A stretch of 25,631 bases of DNA from Myxococcota bacterium (GTDB lineage: Bacteria > Myxococcota_A > UBA9160 > PR03). The stretch covers positions 1 through 25,631 of the forward strand of contig JASJBO010000067.1 in the NCBI GenBank assembly GCA_030066475.1, read 5' to 3'. A model generated the notes under the pieces. It worked only from the letters and a program-made list of their open reading frames with translations, searched no databases and had not been told where the DNA came from. Position 1 is the stretch's first letter; each line of letters opens with the position of its first letter. Both the position numbers and the translations under genes were made by a program. Of this stretch, positions 7,871-14,644 are shown piece by piece.

Positions 7871-9316
7871 TCAGCCCTCCGTGCCCCGGCCGACGTCGGC
7901 GAGGTGTGCGAGTGCGTTGCGCTGCATGGCAGCGGTGAGACCGGGGGGCGCGGGCGGCGGCAGCGGTGAGCGCTCGCGCATCGCCGCTACGATCCGCGCC
8001 GACGCGCGCTCGGCGCGGTCGAGCAGACCGTCGAGGTCCACGTCCACGAGCCGGCCATCGCGCTTGCGCACGACGCCGTTCACCAGCACGGTGCGCACGT
8101 CGGCGGGGGTCGCCTGGAATACGGCGCTGCCCACCGGATCGGGCCGCGGCACGAGCCCGAAGCGTCCCGGCGCGCGGCCGATCACGACGACGTCGGCGCG
8201 CTTGCCCGGCGTGAGGCTCCCCACCACGTCGCCCAGACCGCAGGCGCGCGCCCCGGCCAGAGTCGCCATGTGCAGCACGTCGCGCGCGCGGGTGACGAGC
8301 CGCTCCGGCATCGCGCCCGCCTGGTTCAGGGGATCGTTCTCGAGCTGGCGCTGGTAGGCGAGTGCGATCCGCATCTGCGCGAACAGGTCGCCCGAGTTGA
8401 GCGAGACCACGTCGGCCGACAGGGTCGGCTCGATGCCGTGACGCCGGCACGGCTCGATCGCCAGCCGCCCCATCCCCATGCCCAGCTCGGTCTCCGGCGA
8501 GATCGACACGTGCGCGCCGGCGTCGGCCAGCCGCTTCCAGTCGTCGTCGTCGAGCGCGTTGCAGTGGACGTGGACCTGGTCGGGACCCAGCAGACCGCGC
8601 TCGTGCAGCGCGGCGATGCCCCCGGTCGCGGCCGACCCCCACAGGCAGCCGGTGTGAAAGACCATCCGCGCGCCCAGCTCGCGCGCGGTGCGGATCTCGG
8701 CCTCGGTGTCGCGCAGCGGCAGGCCGCCGGTCTCGCTCACCGAGACGCCGAGCTCGACCAGGTCGCTGGGAGGACCCGCGGCGGCGAGCCGCCGGAAGTC
8801 GGTGAGCCGCGCAGCGTGAGTCCCGTAGGCCGACGCCCCGGGCGCGGGCTCGAAGAAGCCGTGGCAGTGCAGGCCGCGGATGCCGGCAGCGACGAAGCCC
8901 TCGAGCGCCGCGTCGGCGTGAGCGGGCGTGACGTTGCAGTGCGAGAAGTCGAGCAGCGTGGTCACGCCCGCGTCGAGCGCCTCGAGCGCGCCGAGCTGGT
9001 TGGCGAGGCGCAGGTCGTCGGGCGTGTGGAGCGGCGCGGCGAGCAGGCGGATGCCGAGGAAGTAGTCGCCCAGCGTCCAGTCCGCGCAGATCCCGCGCAG
9101 CAGCAGCTGCCAGGTGTGGCGATGCGTGTCGACCAGACCGGGCAGCACGATCGCGTCGGACGCGTCGATCGCCTCGGCGCCGGCGGCGTCGAGATCGGCG
9201 CCGACCGCGGCGATCGTGTCGCCCTCGATCAGCACGTCGGCGCCCGGCAGGTCGCCGAGCGCCGGGTCCATGGTGAGCACGGTGCCGCCCCGGATCAGGA
9301 TGCGCCCCGGCCTCAT
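7871..9316 (-). CDS. Amidohydrolase of the cytosine deaminase/chlorohydrolase (SsnA/TrzN-like) group
   Basis: This 481-residue metal-dependent hydrolase resembles the COG0402 group of aminohydrolases and deaminases. The N-terminal beta-sandwich strand is RILIRGGTVLTMD. The metal motif H-x-H lies in DTHRHTWQ (H65, H67), further ligand histidines are H221 (FHTGC) and H251 (VHCNAL), and the late Asp is D302 (SADVVSLNSGD). The C-terminal segment LTPGKRADVVVIG completes the sandwich. The Glu that usually follows the third His (H-x-x-E) appears as Cys224, so proton transfer may differ from deaminases. The ATG sits in a 14-base tandem duplication (9306-9333), and GAGG from the upstream copy is the only ribosome site visible. 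Its stop is two bases before the SDR start. It faces the alpha/beta hydrolase gene divergently. Substrate is unknown. Confidence 0.85.
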   Translation of the reverse strand: MRPGRILIRGGTVLTMDPALGDLPGADVLIEGDTIAAVGADLDAAGAEAIDASDAIVLPGLVDTHRHTWQLLLRGICADWTLGDYFLGIRLLAAPLHTPDDLRLANQLGALEALDAGVTTLLDFSHCNVTPAHADAALEGFVAAGIRGLHCHGFFEPAPGASAYGTHAARLTDFRRLAAAGPPSDLVELGVSVSETGGLPLRDTEAEIRTARELGARMVFHTGCLWGSAATGGIAALHERGLLGPDQVHVHCNALDDDDWKRLADAGAHVSISPETELGMGMGRLAIEPCRRHGIEPTLSADVVSLNSGDLFAQMRIALAYQRQLENDPLNQAGAMPERLVTRARDVLHMATLAGARACGLGDVVGSLTPGKRADVVVIGRAPGRFGLVPRPDPVGSAVFQATPADVRTVLVNGVVRKRDGRLVDVDLDGLLDRAERASARIVAAMRERSPLPPPAPPGLTAAMQRNALAHLADVGRGTEG

Positions 9317-9333
9317 CGTCCCGGCCTCATCGT
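9306..9333. repeat. 14-base perfect tandem duplication across the amidohydrolase start
   Basis: CCCGGCCTCATCGT occurs twice in direct succession (9306-9319 and 9320-9333). Read on the minus strand, both copies contain an ATG. The upstream ATG (9328-9330) opens only a five-codon frame, Met-Arg-Pro-Gly-Arg, whose TGA overlaps the real start as ATGA. Fourteen is not a multiple of three, so only one copy is in frame with the enzyme. Confidence 0.85.
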
Positions 9334-9361
9334 CCGGACCTCCGCCGCGCGGCCCGCGCGC

Positions 9362-9389
9362 TTGACGTTCCCCGATTCTGACCGATTTT
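9362..9389 (+). promoter_or_regulatory. Possible promoter of the alpha/beta hydrolase gene
   Basis: TTGACG (9362-9367) and GATTTT (9384-9389) are 16 bases apart in the AT-richer half of the 107-base divergent region. The start codon follows 34 bases later. The -35 box is good and the -10 box weak. A direct repeat of CGATT (9373-9377 and 9383-9387) overlaps it and might bind a regulator. Confidence 0.35.
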
Positions 9390-9423
9390 CGGACGCGCGT
9401 CCCTCGACCGCAGGAGCCCCACG

Positions 9424-10299
9424 ATGCCGTATCTGGACCGGCCCGGCGCCCGGCTCTTCTACGACCAGACCGGGGCCGACGCGGCTCCCGCCATCCTGAC
9501 GACGCACGGGGTCTCGGAGAACGGCAGCTACTGGAGTCGCACCGGCGTCTCCCGCGCGCTGGCCGACGCCGGCTTCCGGGTGATCGACACGGACATGCGC
9601 GGGCACGGGCGCAGCGTGCCGGTGGGATCCGAGCCCGGCTACGACGCCGACTCGATCGCGGCGGACTTCGGCGCGCTGGCGGACCACCTCGGACTCGAGC
9701 GCTTCCACCTGCTGACCCACGCCACCGGCGGCATGGCGGGCCTGCGCTACGCGATGGACCACAGCGACCGGCTGCTGTCGCTGATCTCGACCGACACCGG
9801 CTCCGCCACCGTCCCGACCGACGAGTACTGCGACCCGAAGTACGACGATCGGGAGATCGCGCCGCTGGCCAGCTCGGCGGCCGCCCCGATGGCGGAGGCG
9901 TACGAGCGCCTCTCCGTCCACCAGATCCTCGAGGAGGCGCGACGGGGCGACGGCGGTCCGTTCCTGAACCGGTTGAATACGAACCCCGATCCCGAGCGCT
10001 GCTGGCGCTGGACCGAGGAGATCCTGTCGGCGGGCAACCCGCTCTACTACGCCGCCTTCCAGCGCAGCTTCTACACGGAGCCGGACCCGCAGGCGAGGCG
10101 CCTGCGCGGCATCCGCTGCCCCAACCTGGTGTTGCTCGGCGAGCACGACGTGCTGTTCGTCGAGCCCTCGAAGCTGCTCGCGCGCTGTCTGCCCGAGGTC
10201 GAGCACGTGGTGCTCGACGGGCTCGGTCACATGCTCGCGATCGAGGATCCGGAGCGGACCGGCGCCGAGCTGCTGCGCTTCCTGCGCGCCGTCGGATGA
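9424..10299 (+). CDS. Alpha/beta-hydrolase fold protein with Ala at the nucleophile position
   Basis: This is a 291-residue cytoplasmic alpha/beta-hydrolase fold protein. The oxyanion-hole segment TTHGVSENG (26-34) and the DMRGHGRS motif (57-64) are intact, as are the acid D242 (GEHDVLF) and the catalytic His H269 (GLGHML). The nucleophile elbow, normally G-x-S-x-G, reads T-H-A-T-G-G (98-103) with Ala100 where Ser should be. Thr101 is one position off. The protein may be catalytically altered, use another nucleophile, or do a non-hydrolytic reaction; it could also simply be inactive. The ATG has AGGAG seven bases upstream. The stop overlaps the start of a biotin-carboxylase remnant (ATGA), which suggests the gene once led an acyl-CoA carboxylase operon. 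Fold assignment is firm; activity is uncertain. Confidence 0.88.
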   Translation: MPYLDRPGARLFYDQTGADAAPAILTTHGVSENGSYWSRTGVSRALADAGFRVIDTDMRGHGRSVPVGSEPGYDADSIAADFGALADHLGLERFHLLTHATGGMAGLRYAMDHSDRLLSLISTDTGSATVPTDEYCDPKYDDREIAPLASSAAAPMAEAYERLSVHQILEEARRGDGGPFLNRLNTNPDPERCWRWTEEILSAGNPLYYAAFQRSFYTEPDPQARRLRGIRCPNLVLLGEHDVLFVEPSKLLARCLPEVEHVVLDGLGHMLAIEDPERTGAELLRFLRAVG

Positions 10300-10406
10300 G
10301 GCGGCTGCTCGTCGCGAACCGCGGCGAGATCGCGGCGGGCGCCGACGCCTCGTCGACACCTGGTAGCCACCCCGCGGGGTGTCGGCGGACCGTCACCGAC
10401 CGGTGA
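10296..10406 (+). pseudogene. Remnant of a biotin carboxylase gene (first 13 codons only)
   Basis: The ATG overlaps the stop of the alpha/beta hydrolase gene as ATGA. The first 13 codons encode MRRLLVANRGEIA, the highly conserved N-terminus of biotin carboxylase subunits of acetyl-, propionyl- and methylcrotonyl-CoA-type carboxylases. After about base 10334 the resemblance ends. The frame continues with unrelated residues, through a perfect palindrome, to a TGA at 10404-10406 inside a hairpin. A real subunit would be roughly 450-660 residues, so more than 95% is missing. The intact start and coupled overlap show a genuine gene began here before a deletion, insertion or assembly join at about 10335. 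Confidence in the family is high because the 13-residue motif is diagnostic; the cause of the break is inferred. Confidence 0.75.
10368..10381. repeat. Perfect 14-base palindrome at the broken-gene junction
   Basis: CACCCCGCGGGGTG is its own reverse complement with no spacer. It lies between the biotin-carboxylase remnant and the concanavalin-like fragment, eight bases before a second inverted repeat. It could be a protein-binding site or a break-prone cruciform. Confidence 0.8.
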
Positions 10407-10409
10407 CGG
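10390..10409. repeat. 8-base inverted repeat with GACC loop (hairpin)
   Basis: CCGTCACC and GGTGACGG pair perfectly around a four-base loop. No T-run follows (CCGGTTCTCC), so it is not a classical intrinsic terminator. It marks the point from which the concanavalin-like fragment can be read. Confidence 0.75.
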
Positions 10410-10419
10410 CCGGTTCTCC

Positions 10420-10777
10420 TTGCTTGCGATCCCGCGCACCGAGGCGTTCTACGGGCCTGGCCAGTCGCTCGAGGCCGTCGCCACCTTCGGCGCGTCGACC
10501 AACCACCACGTGGGCTTCGGGGTGGACCTCGCCTTCACCGCGCGCTGGGCGATCTTCAGCACCAAGAACACCACCAACACCCTGTTCGCGCGGACCCACG
10601 ACGGCAGCTCGGCGGTGGACGCCAACCTGGGCACGGGCTGGCTCGGGGTGCCGCACCGCTACCGGATCGACTGGAACGAAGCGAGCATCGACTTCTACAT
10701 CGACGGCGCCCTGGTCCACAGCCAGCCGGTAACGATCGGCGACCCGATGCGACCGATCGCGAGCGACAGCGCGGGCG
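10420..10777 (+). pseudogene. Fragment of a concanavalin A-like (LamG/GH16-type) domain protein
   Basis: One reading frame encodes about 118 residues that look like one jelly-roll lectin/glucanase-type domain. Landmarks are FYGPGQSLEAVATFG, HVGFGVDLAF, ARWAIFST, LFARTHDGSS, PHRYRIDWNEASIDFYIDG and MRPIASDSAGG. The pattern of beta strands with RYRIDW-x-(5-7)-F-x-IDG is typical of secreted bacterial ConA-like domains. There is no N-terminus: the first possible start is a TTG at 10420 with no ribosome site, and the secretion signal expected for this class is absent. After about 10775 the frame runs into nonsense Arg-rich sequence, while a different frame picks up a recognisable protein tail. I read this as the middle of a broken secreted-protein gene. 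Family confidence is moderate; its broken state is well supported. Confidence 0.6.
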
Positions 10778-11059
10778 GGCTACGACGCCGACGGCAACAC
10801 CGACTTCCCCGCCGACATCGGGTGCCGAGACGCCGACTGGACCACCGAGAACCCCGAGTGCAGCGACGGCATCAACAACGACGGCGACGGGCTGATCGAC
10901 TGGGACGGCGGCAGCGGCGGCGGCGATCCCGACCCCCAGTGCGTGGGCAAGCCGTATCGCATGCGCGAGAGGCCCAGCGGCTGCGGTCTCGGCCCCGAGC
11001 TGGCGCTGCTGCTCGGCGCGCTCCTGGGCGCGGCGAGGCGGAGCCGAGCGATCCGCTGA
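10778..11059 (+). pseudogene. Frame-shifted C-terminal tail: DNDGDG repeat plus CGLGPEL sorting-like anchor
   Basis: In the frame +1 to the preceding fragment, about 93 residues run to a TGA at 11057-11059. They begin GYDADGNTDFPADIGC, continue ECSDGINNDGDGLIDWDGG and DPDPQCVGKPYR, and end in GCGLGPELALLLGALLGAA followed by RRSR. Such Cys-bounded Asp/Asn-rich calcium-binding-like repeats, ending in a Cys-Gly, hydrophobic, Arg-rich tail, are common at the C-termini of secreted, surface-anchored deltaproteobacterial proteins. No start codon or ribosome site fits the segment on its own. Either it is the 3' end of the same gene as the concanavalin-like fragment after an indel or internal deletion near 10770-10780, or it comes from a second gene joined here. 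Confidence 0.65.
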
Positions 11060-11064
11060 CGCAG

Positions 11065-11079
11065 CGGGGCCCGGCCCCG
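11065..11079 (+). terminator. Hairpin just after the tail fragment, possible terminator
   Basis: CGGGGC and GCCCCG pair with a CCG loop six bases after the stop at 11059. ATTCGATCTGT follows, with no true T-run. A second imperfect hairpin (CTGTG/CACAG arms, 11087-11108) lies just downstream. Together they could end transcription before the binding-protein gene. Confidence 0.35.
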
Positions 11080-11215
11080 ATTCGATCTGTGGGGTGCTCC
11101 CCGCACAGGATGGCCAGTCCGACCTGGTCCGGGTGGGGCCGCTTGCCGCGGTCCCGGGGCCCTGCTACCCCACGCCGCCGAGCCCAACGGCAAGAACCCC
11201 GAGAAAGGACCCCCG

Positions 11216-12037
11216 ATGCGTCATCCCGTCCTCACTGCGCTGGTCGCGGCGCTGATCCTGGCCCTGCTGCCGAGCGCGCCCGTCTCGGCCCAGAAGAAGT
11301 CCGAGTCCCCGGTCCTGGCGCGCATCGTCAAGAGCGGGAAGGTCCGGGTGGGCATGTCGGGCAGCCAGCCGCCGCTCAACTTCCGGGGCAAGAACGGCGA
11401 GATGATGGGCTTCGAGGTCGACATCGCGAACGGCCTCGCGACGCTGATGGGCGTCGAGCTCGAGGTCGTACAGATGCCGTTCGGCGAGCTGCTCGGCGCG
11501 CTCGGCAAGAACAAGGTCGACCTGGTGATGTCGGGCGTGACGATCACGCCCGAGCGCAACCTCCGCATGGCCTTCGTGGGCCCCTACACGCTGTCGGGCA
11601 AGTCGATCCTCACCAAGTCCAAGACATTGGCCGCATCGGACGAGACCAGCGACCTCGACCAGTCCGACCTGAAGCTCGCGGCCCTGGCGGGCTCGACCAG
11701 CCAGTCGTTCGTCGAGATCTTCATGCCGAAGGCCAAGCTCACCACCACCGCCGACTACGACGGCGCCGTGCAGCTGCTGCTGGACGACGACGTCCACGCG
11801 GTAGTCGCCGACTTCGAGATCGTGATGCTGAGCGCCTTCCGGCACCCCGAGGCGAGCCTCGCGACGCTCAACGAGCCGTTCACGATCGAGCCGATCGGGA
11901 TCGCCGTGCCGCCGGGCGACCCGCTGCTGGTGAACTTCCTCGAGAACACCCTGGGCGCGCTCGAGGTCAGCGGCGCCCTGTCCGAGGTGCGCCGGCTCTG
12001 GTTCCAGCGCGGCGACTGGCTCCAGCAGCTGCCCTAG
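11216..12037 (+). CDS. Extracellular solute-binding protein, family 3 (amino-acid ABC transporter type)
   Basis: This is a 273-residue periplasmic protein. A signal peptide covers about residues 1-25 (hydrophobic LTALVAALILALLPS, then APVSA before Gln26). The mature part is a family 3 solute-binding protein: start segment IVKSGKVRVGMSGSQPPLNF, lobe-1 motif GFEVDIANGLA (65-75), then DLVMSGVTITPERNLRMAFV and late IGIAVPPGDP. Such proteins bind polar amino acids or related carboxylates and deliver them to an ABC permease, though some serve as sensors. No permease or ATPase gene is adjacent, so this is an orphan subunit. The ATG has AAAGGA about eight bases upstream. Ligand cannot be deduced. Confidence 0.9.
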   Translation: MRHPVLTALVAALILALLPSAPVSAQKKSESPVLARIVKSGKVRVGMSGSQPPLNFRGKNGEMMGFEVDIANGLATLMGVELEVVQMPFGELLGALGKNKVDLVMSGVTITPERNLRMAFVGPYTLSGKSILTKSKTLAASDETSDLDQSDLKLAALAGSTSQSFVEIFMPKAKLTTTADYDGAVQLLLDDDVHAVVADFEIVMLSAFRHPEASLATLNEPFTIEPIGIAVPPGDPLLVNFLENTLGALEVSGALSEVRRLWFQRGDWLQQLP

Positions 12038-12071
12038 CTGATGGACTTCGTTCGGCTTCGCCTCACTGCGC

Positions 12072-12086
12072 GCGCCCTCCAGGCGC
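12072..12086. repeat. Short hairpin in the 84-base gap after the binding protein gene
   Basis: GCGCC and GGCGC pair around CTCCA. The gap between the two genes (12038-12121) is otherwise without a gene. It may hold a weak terminator or part of a dispersed intergenic repeat; neither can be shown from this window. Confidence 0.3.
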
Positions 12087-12121
12087 TTGCAGGGGGCTTC
12101 TGCCGAGCAGACTCCTAGCCC

Positions 12122-12721
12122 TTGGTCGAGGTCGCCCTGTTCGACATGGGCGGCGTGCTGGTCGAGCTGGACGGCGCGCCGGTGCTCGGCCGCTGGACCT
12201 CGCTGAGCGAGGACGAGGTGTGGCGGCGCTGGCTCGGCTGCCCGTGGGTGCGGCGCTTCGAGCGCGGACAGTGCTCGGCGGACGAGTTCGCAGACGGCCT
12301 GATCGAGGAGTGGTCGCTCCCGATCGGGCCGCGCGAGCTGCTCGACCAGTTCCTGGACTGGCCCGGTGGCCTGATGGCGGGTGCCGAGGGGCTGGTGCGC
12401 GAGGTGCAGGAGCGCGCGCGGATCGCGCTGCTCAGCAACACGAACGCGCTCCACTGGGCCAGCCAGCGCGACGCCGACCGCATCCACGAGCTGTTCGAGC
12501 TGGCCTTCGTCTCGCACGAGATGGGGCACGTCAAGCCGGACGCCGCGGCCTTCGAGCACGTGGTGCGGGAGCTCGGCTGCGCGCCCGACGCGATCCTGTT
12601 CCTGGACGACAACCAGATCAACGTGGACGGCGCCCGCGCGGTCGGCCTGCGCGCGGAGCTCGTGCGCGGCGTCGACCAGGCGCGCGGCGCGCTGCGCAGC
12701 GCCGGGCTGCTGGAGCGCTAG
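12122..12721 (+). CDS. HAD-superfamily hydrolase (subfamily IA, YihX-like)
   Basis: This 199-residue cytoplasmic hydrolase is probably a phosphatase acting on a small phosphorylated metabolite. HAD motif I is FDMGGVL with nucleophile D8; the second Asp of D-x-D is Gly, as in the YihX-like glucose-1-phosphate phosphatase group. Motif II is LLSNTNALHW (S105, N106), motif III GHVKPDAAAF (K138) and motif IV FLDDNQINVDGA (D162, D163). The cap is the helical insertion between motifs I and II. An in-frame TAG at 12116-12118 leaves TTG at 12122 as the only start that keeps motif I, so this is a TTG-started gene with a poor ribosome site. The TfoX-like gene follows six bases after the stop, so they are probably co-expressed. 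Confidence 0.85.
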   Translation: MVEVALFDMGGVLVELDGAPVLGRWTSLSEDEVWRRWLGCPWVRRFERGQCSADEFADGLIEEWSLPIGPRELLDQFLDWPGGLMAGAEGLVREVQERARIALLSNTNALHWASQRDADRIHELFELAFVSHEMGHVKPDAAAFEHVVRELGCAPDAILFLDDNQINVDGARAVGLRAELVRGVDQARGALRSAGLLER

Positions 12722-12727
12722 AGGCGC

Positions 12728-13057
12728 GTGGCCTGCGACGAGGGCCTCGCCCAGCGCATCCGGGAGCTGCTCGAGGACGACGAGGCGGTCCGCGAGAAGA
12801 AGATGTTCGGCGGGCTGGCGTTCCTGGTGTCGGGCAACATGGCGTGCGGGGTCGTCGGCGAGGAGCTGATGGTGCGCGTCGGGCCCGACGCCTACGAGGA
12901 GGCGCTCGCGCATCCCCACGCGCGCGAGATGGACTTCACCGGGCGCCCGATGCGCGGGCTGGTGTACGTCGGCAGCGCGGGCATCGAGGACGACGAGGAT
13001 CTCGCCGCCTGGGTCGAGCGCGGCGTCGCGTTCGCCCGCTCGCAGCCGGCCAAGTAG
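12728..13057 (+). CDS. TfoX/Sxy N-terminal domain protein
   Basis: This 109-residue protein consists almost entirely of a TfoX N-terminal domain. Recognisable segments are KKMFGGLAFLVSGNMACGVV (24-43), LMVRVGPDAYEEAL (47-60) and the C-terminal strand MDFTGRPMRGLVYV (68-81). In gamma-proteobacteria full-length Sxy/TfoX activates competence genes with CRP. Stand-alone N-terminal-domain proteins are widespread and of unknown function, so a competence role should not be assumed. The GTG start lies six bases after the HAD stop, with GAGG just before it. The next gene is convergent. Confidence 0.85.
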   Translation: MACDEGLAQRIRELLEDDEAVREKKMFGGLAFLVSGNMACGVVGEELMVRVGPDAYEEALAHPHAREMDFTGRPMRGLVYVGSAGIEDDEDLAAWVERGVAFARSQPAK

Positions 13058-13072
13058 CCCGGCGCGCCCGAC

Positions 13073-14254
13073 TCAGCCGGCCGCCGCCACCTCGAGAAAG
13101 GCGGCCTGGAAGCGCTCCATGTCCTCGGTGGAGCCGAGCGACACGCGCACGTGCGTGGGCCACGCCGGCCAGGGCCGCCCCACGTAGACCTTCCGCGCGG
13201 CCATCGCGTCGATCACGGCCTGCGTCGGCATGCGGGCGTCGACCATCAGCTTGGAGCTGACCGACGGCGTGTAGCGGAAGCCGTGCTCGTCGAAGAAGCG
13301 CATCAGGGCCCCGCGCCGGGCGGCCATCAGCTTCTTGCGCTCGGGGACGAGCCCGGGCTCGCGCAGCATCGCGTGCGCCGCAGCCATCGCGGTCGCCGGC
13401 ATCGCGCCCGCCTTGTAGTCGGTGACGCGCTTCAGCAGATCGGGCCGCGCCAGCGCCAGGCCCGCCCGCAGGCCGGCCATCCCGTAGATCTTCGAGAAGG
13501 TGCGCAGCAGCACCACCTCGCGGCCGGCGCGCACCAGATCGATCCCCGGAGGCTCGTCGCAGAAGTGGATGTACGCCTCGTCGAGCAGCACGACCGAGCC
13601 CGGGGGCCGCTGGTCGTAGAGCCACTCGATGCGGTCGCGGGGCGTGACGGTCCCGGTCGGATTGTTGGGGTTGCAGACGTAGAGGAGACCGGTCGGCGTG
13701 CTGCGGGCCGCGCGCTGCATCGCCTCGACGTCGTGCGCGCCGTCCGCCGCTAGTGGTACGCGCACGACCGGCGCCCCGATGAACTCGGCGGCGCGCGCCG
13801 CCGCCTCGTAGCCGGGCTCGGAGGTGACGAGCGCGCGGCCCGGCCCGGTGAAGGCGATCACCGCGTGGTGCAGCGCGATGCTCGAGCCGGGGTACGCCGA
13901 GACGTGCTCGCGCGTCAGGCCGGTCGTCTTCGCGACGGTGTCGAGCAGCTCCCAGGTCTCCGGGTACTGGTAGCGGTTGCCGCGCTGCGCGACGGCGAGC
14001 AGCGCCGCCAGCGCCGACGGCGAGGGGCCGAGCGGGAACTCGTTGGCGTTGATCTTGACCGCGCCCTCGGGCAGCCGACCGCCGAGATTCGAGAGCTGCG
14101 CGAGCGCCGTCTCCGAGGCGAACGGCAGCGAGGCGCCGGCGCCCACCAGACCGAGCACGCGCAGCACGCCGCGGCGCGTGAAGCCGCGCTCCGCCAGTCC
14201 GCGCAGGACGGGGTCGGGGAGCAGGCCTGCCGGCTCCGGGGGCGCGTCGTGCAT
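13073..14254 (-). CDS. Histidinol-phosphate aminotransferase-like PLP enzyme with Tat-type leader
   Basis: This 393-residue fold-type I aminotransferase is related to HisC. PLP-site features are NPNNPTG (195-201), DEAY (225-228), the Schiff-base lysine K255 in TFSKIYGMAGLRAG and R263. In front of the catalytic domain is a leader of about 52 residues with twin Arg R27-R28 (TRRGVLRVLGLVGAGASLP) and a cleavage-like ALAQ. This indicates export by the Tat pathway and makes a periplasmic aminotransferase likely. Ordinary HisC of about 355 residues lacks it. The ATG at 14254 has GGAGGAAGGA directly upstream. No histidine genes are nearby, so histidine synthesis is unlikely. It is convergent with the TfoX-like gene. 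Enzyme class is firm; export is well supported; substrate is unknown. Confidence 0.88.
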   Translation of the reverse strand: MHDAPPEPAGLLPDPVLRGLAERGFTRRGVLRVLGLVGAGASLPFASETALAQLSNLGGRLPEGAVKINANEFPLGPSPSALAALLAVAQRGNRYQYPETWELLDTVAKTTGLTREHVSAYPGSSIALHHAVIAFTGPGRALVTSEPGYEAAARAAEFIGAPVVRVPLAADGAHDVEAMQRAARSTPTGLLYVCNPNNPTGTVTPRDRIEWLYDQRPPGSVVLLDEAYIHFCDEPPGIDLVRAGREVVLLRTFSKIYGMAGLRAGLALARPDLLKRVTDYKAGAMPATAMAAAHAMLREPGLVPERKKLMAARRGALMRFFDEHGFRYTPSVSSKLMVDARMPTQAVIDAMAARKVYVGRPWPAWPTHVRVSLGSTEDMERFQAAFLEVAAAG

Positions 14255-14414
14255 GTCCTTCCTCCCTCTTCGGGGCAAACACTAGCGCCTGCCGGAGACG
14301 GCCTGCCGCCGCAGCCGGGCCCTCTCAGGAGCCGGCAAGCGATGGCCCAGTCGCCCGGTTCCGTGAAGGAATTCCGGCTCAAGTCCGGGGCGGACCGCAC
14401 CGATACGGGCGGGC

Positions 14415-14612
14415 ATGTCGAAGAGACCGCTCGCCTTCGGGATCCGCTGCCGCGCCGGCGACCGCACGCTCAGCGTGCGCGGCAACGCGCGCGACCGCCG
14501 CTACACCACCGAGGTCCGCCGCCGCGGCCAGCGGCCCGAGCGCCGCGACCACGCCTCGCTCGCCCAGGCGGTGCGCTCGTTCGCGCACGCCTGGCGCCAG
14601 CGCCTGCACTGA
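14415..14612 (+). CDS. Small Arg-rich hypothetical protein
   Basis: This is a 65-residue frame with an ATG start, strongly basic (Arg-rich), with no Cys pair, membrane segment or recognised motif beyond the segment RTLSVRGNARDRRYTTEVRR. The ribosome site is weak (GGGCGGGC). It lies in the divergent region between the aminotransferase gene and the tetR-luciferase pair, 83 bases before the tetR start. Real coding status is uncertain; in DNA this GC-rich short open frames arise often. Confidence 0.35.
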   Translation: MSKRPLAFGIRCRAGDRTLSVRGNARDRRYTTEVRRRGQRPERRDHASLAQAVRSFAHAWRQRLH

Positions 14613-14644
14613 GGCGCCGGAGGGCGCGGGTGCCCCGAGTTTGC

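Noticed and set aside
9317..10396. Upstream extension of the amidohydrolase frame
   Set aside because: The extension is antisense to the alpha/beta hydrolase gene and is low-complexity Arg/Ser/Pro. The family N-terminus begins at 9316.
11165..12919. 584-residue minus-strand frame opposite the binding protein and HAD genes
   Set aside because: It is antisense to three recognisable genes and has no motif of its own.
11060..13260. Continuation of the 10420 frame as one 946-residue protein
   Set aside because: Only the first 118 residues are protein-like; the rest is an out-of-frame reading of the binding protein, HAD and TfoX-like genes.
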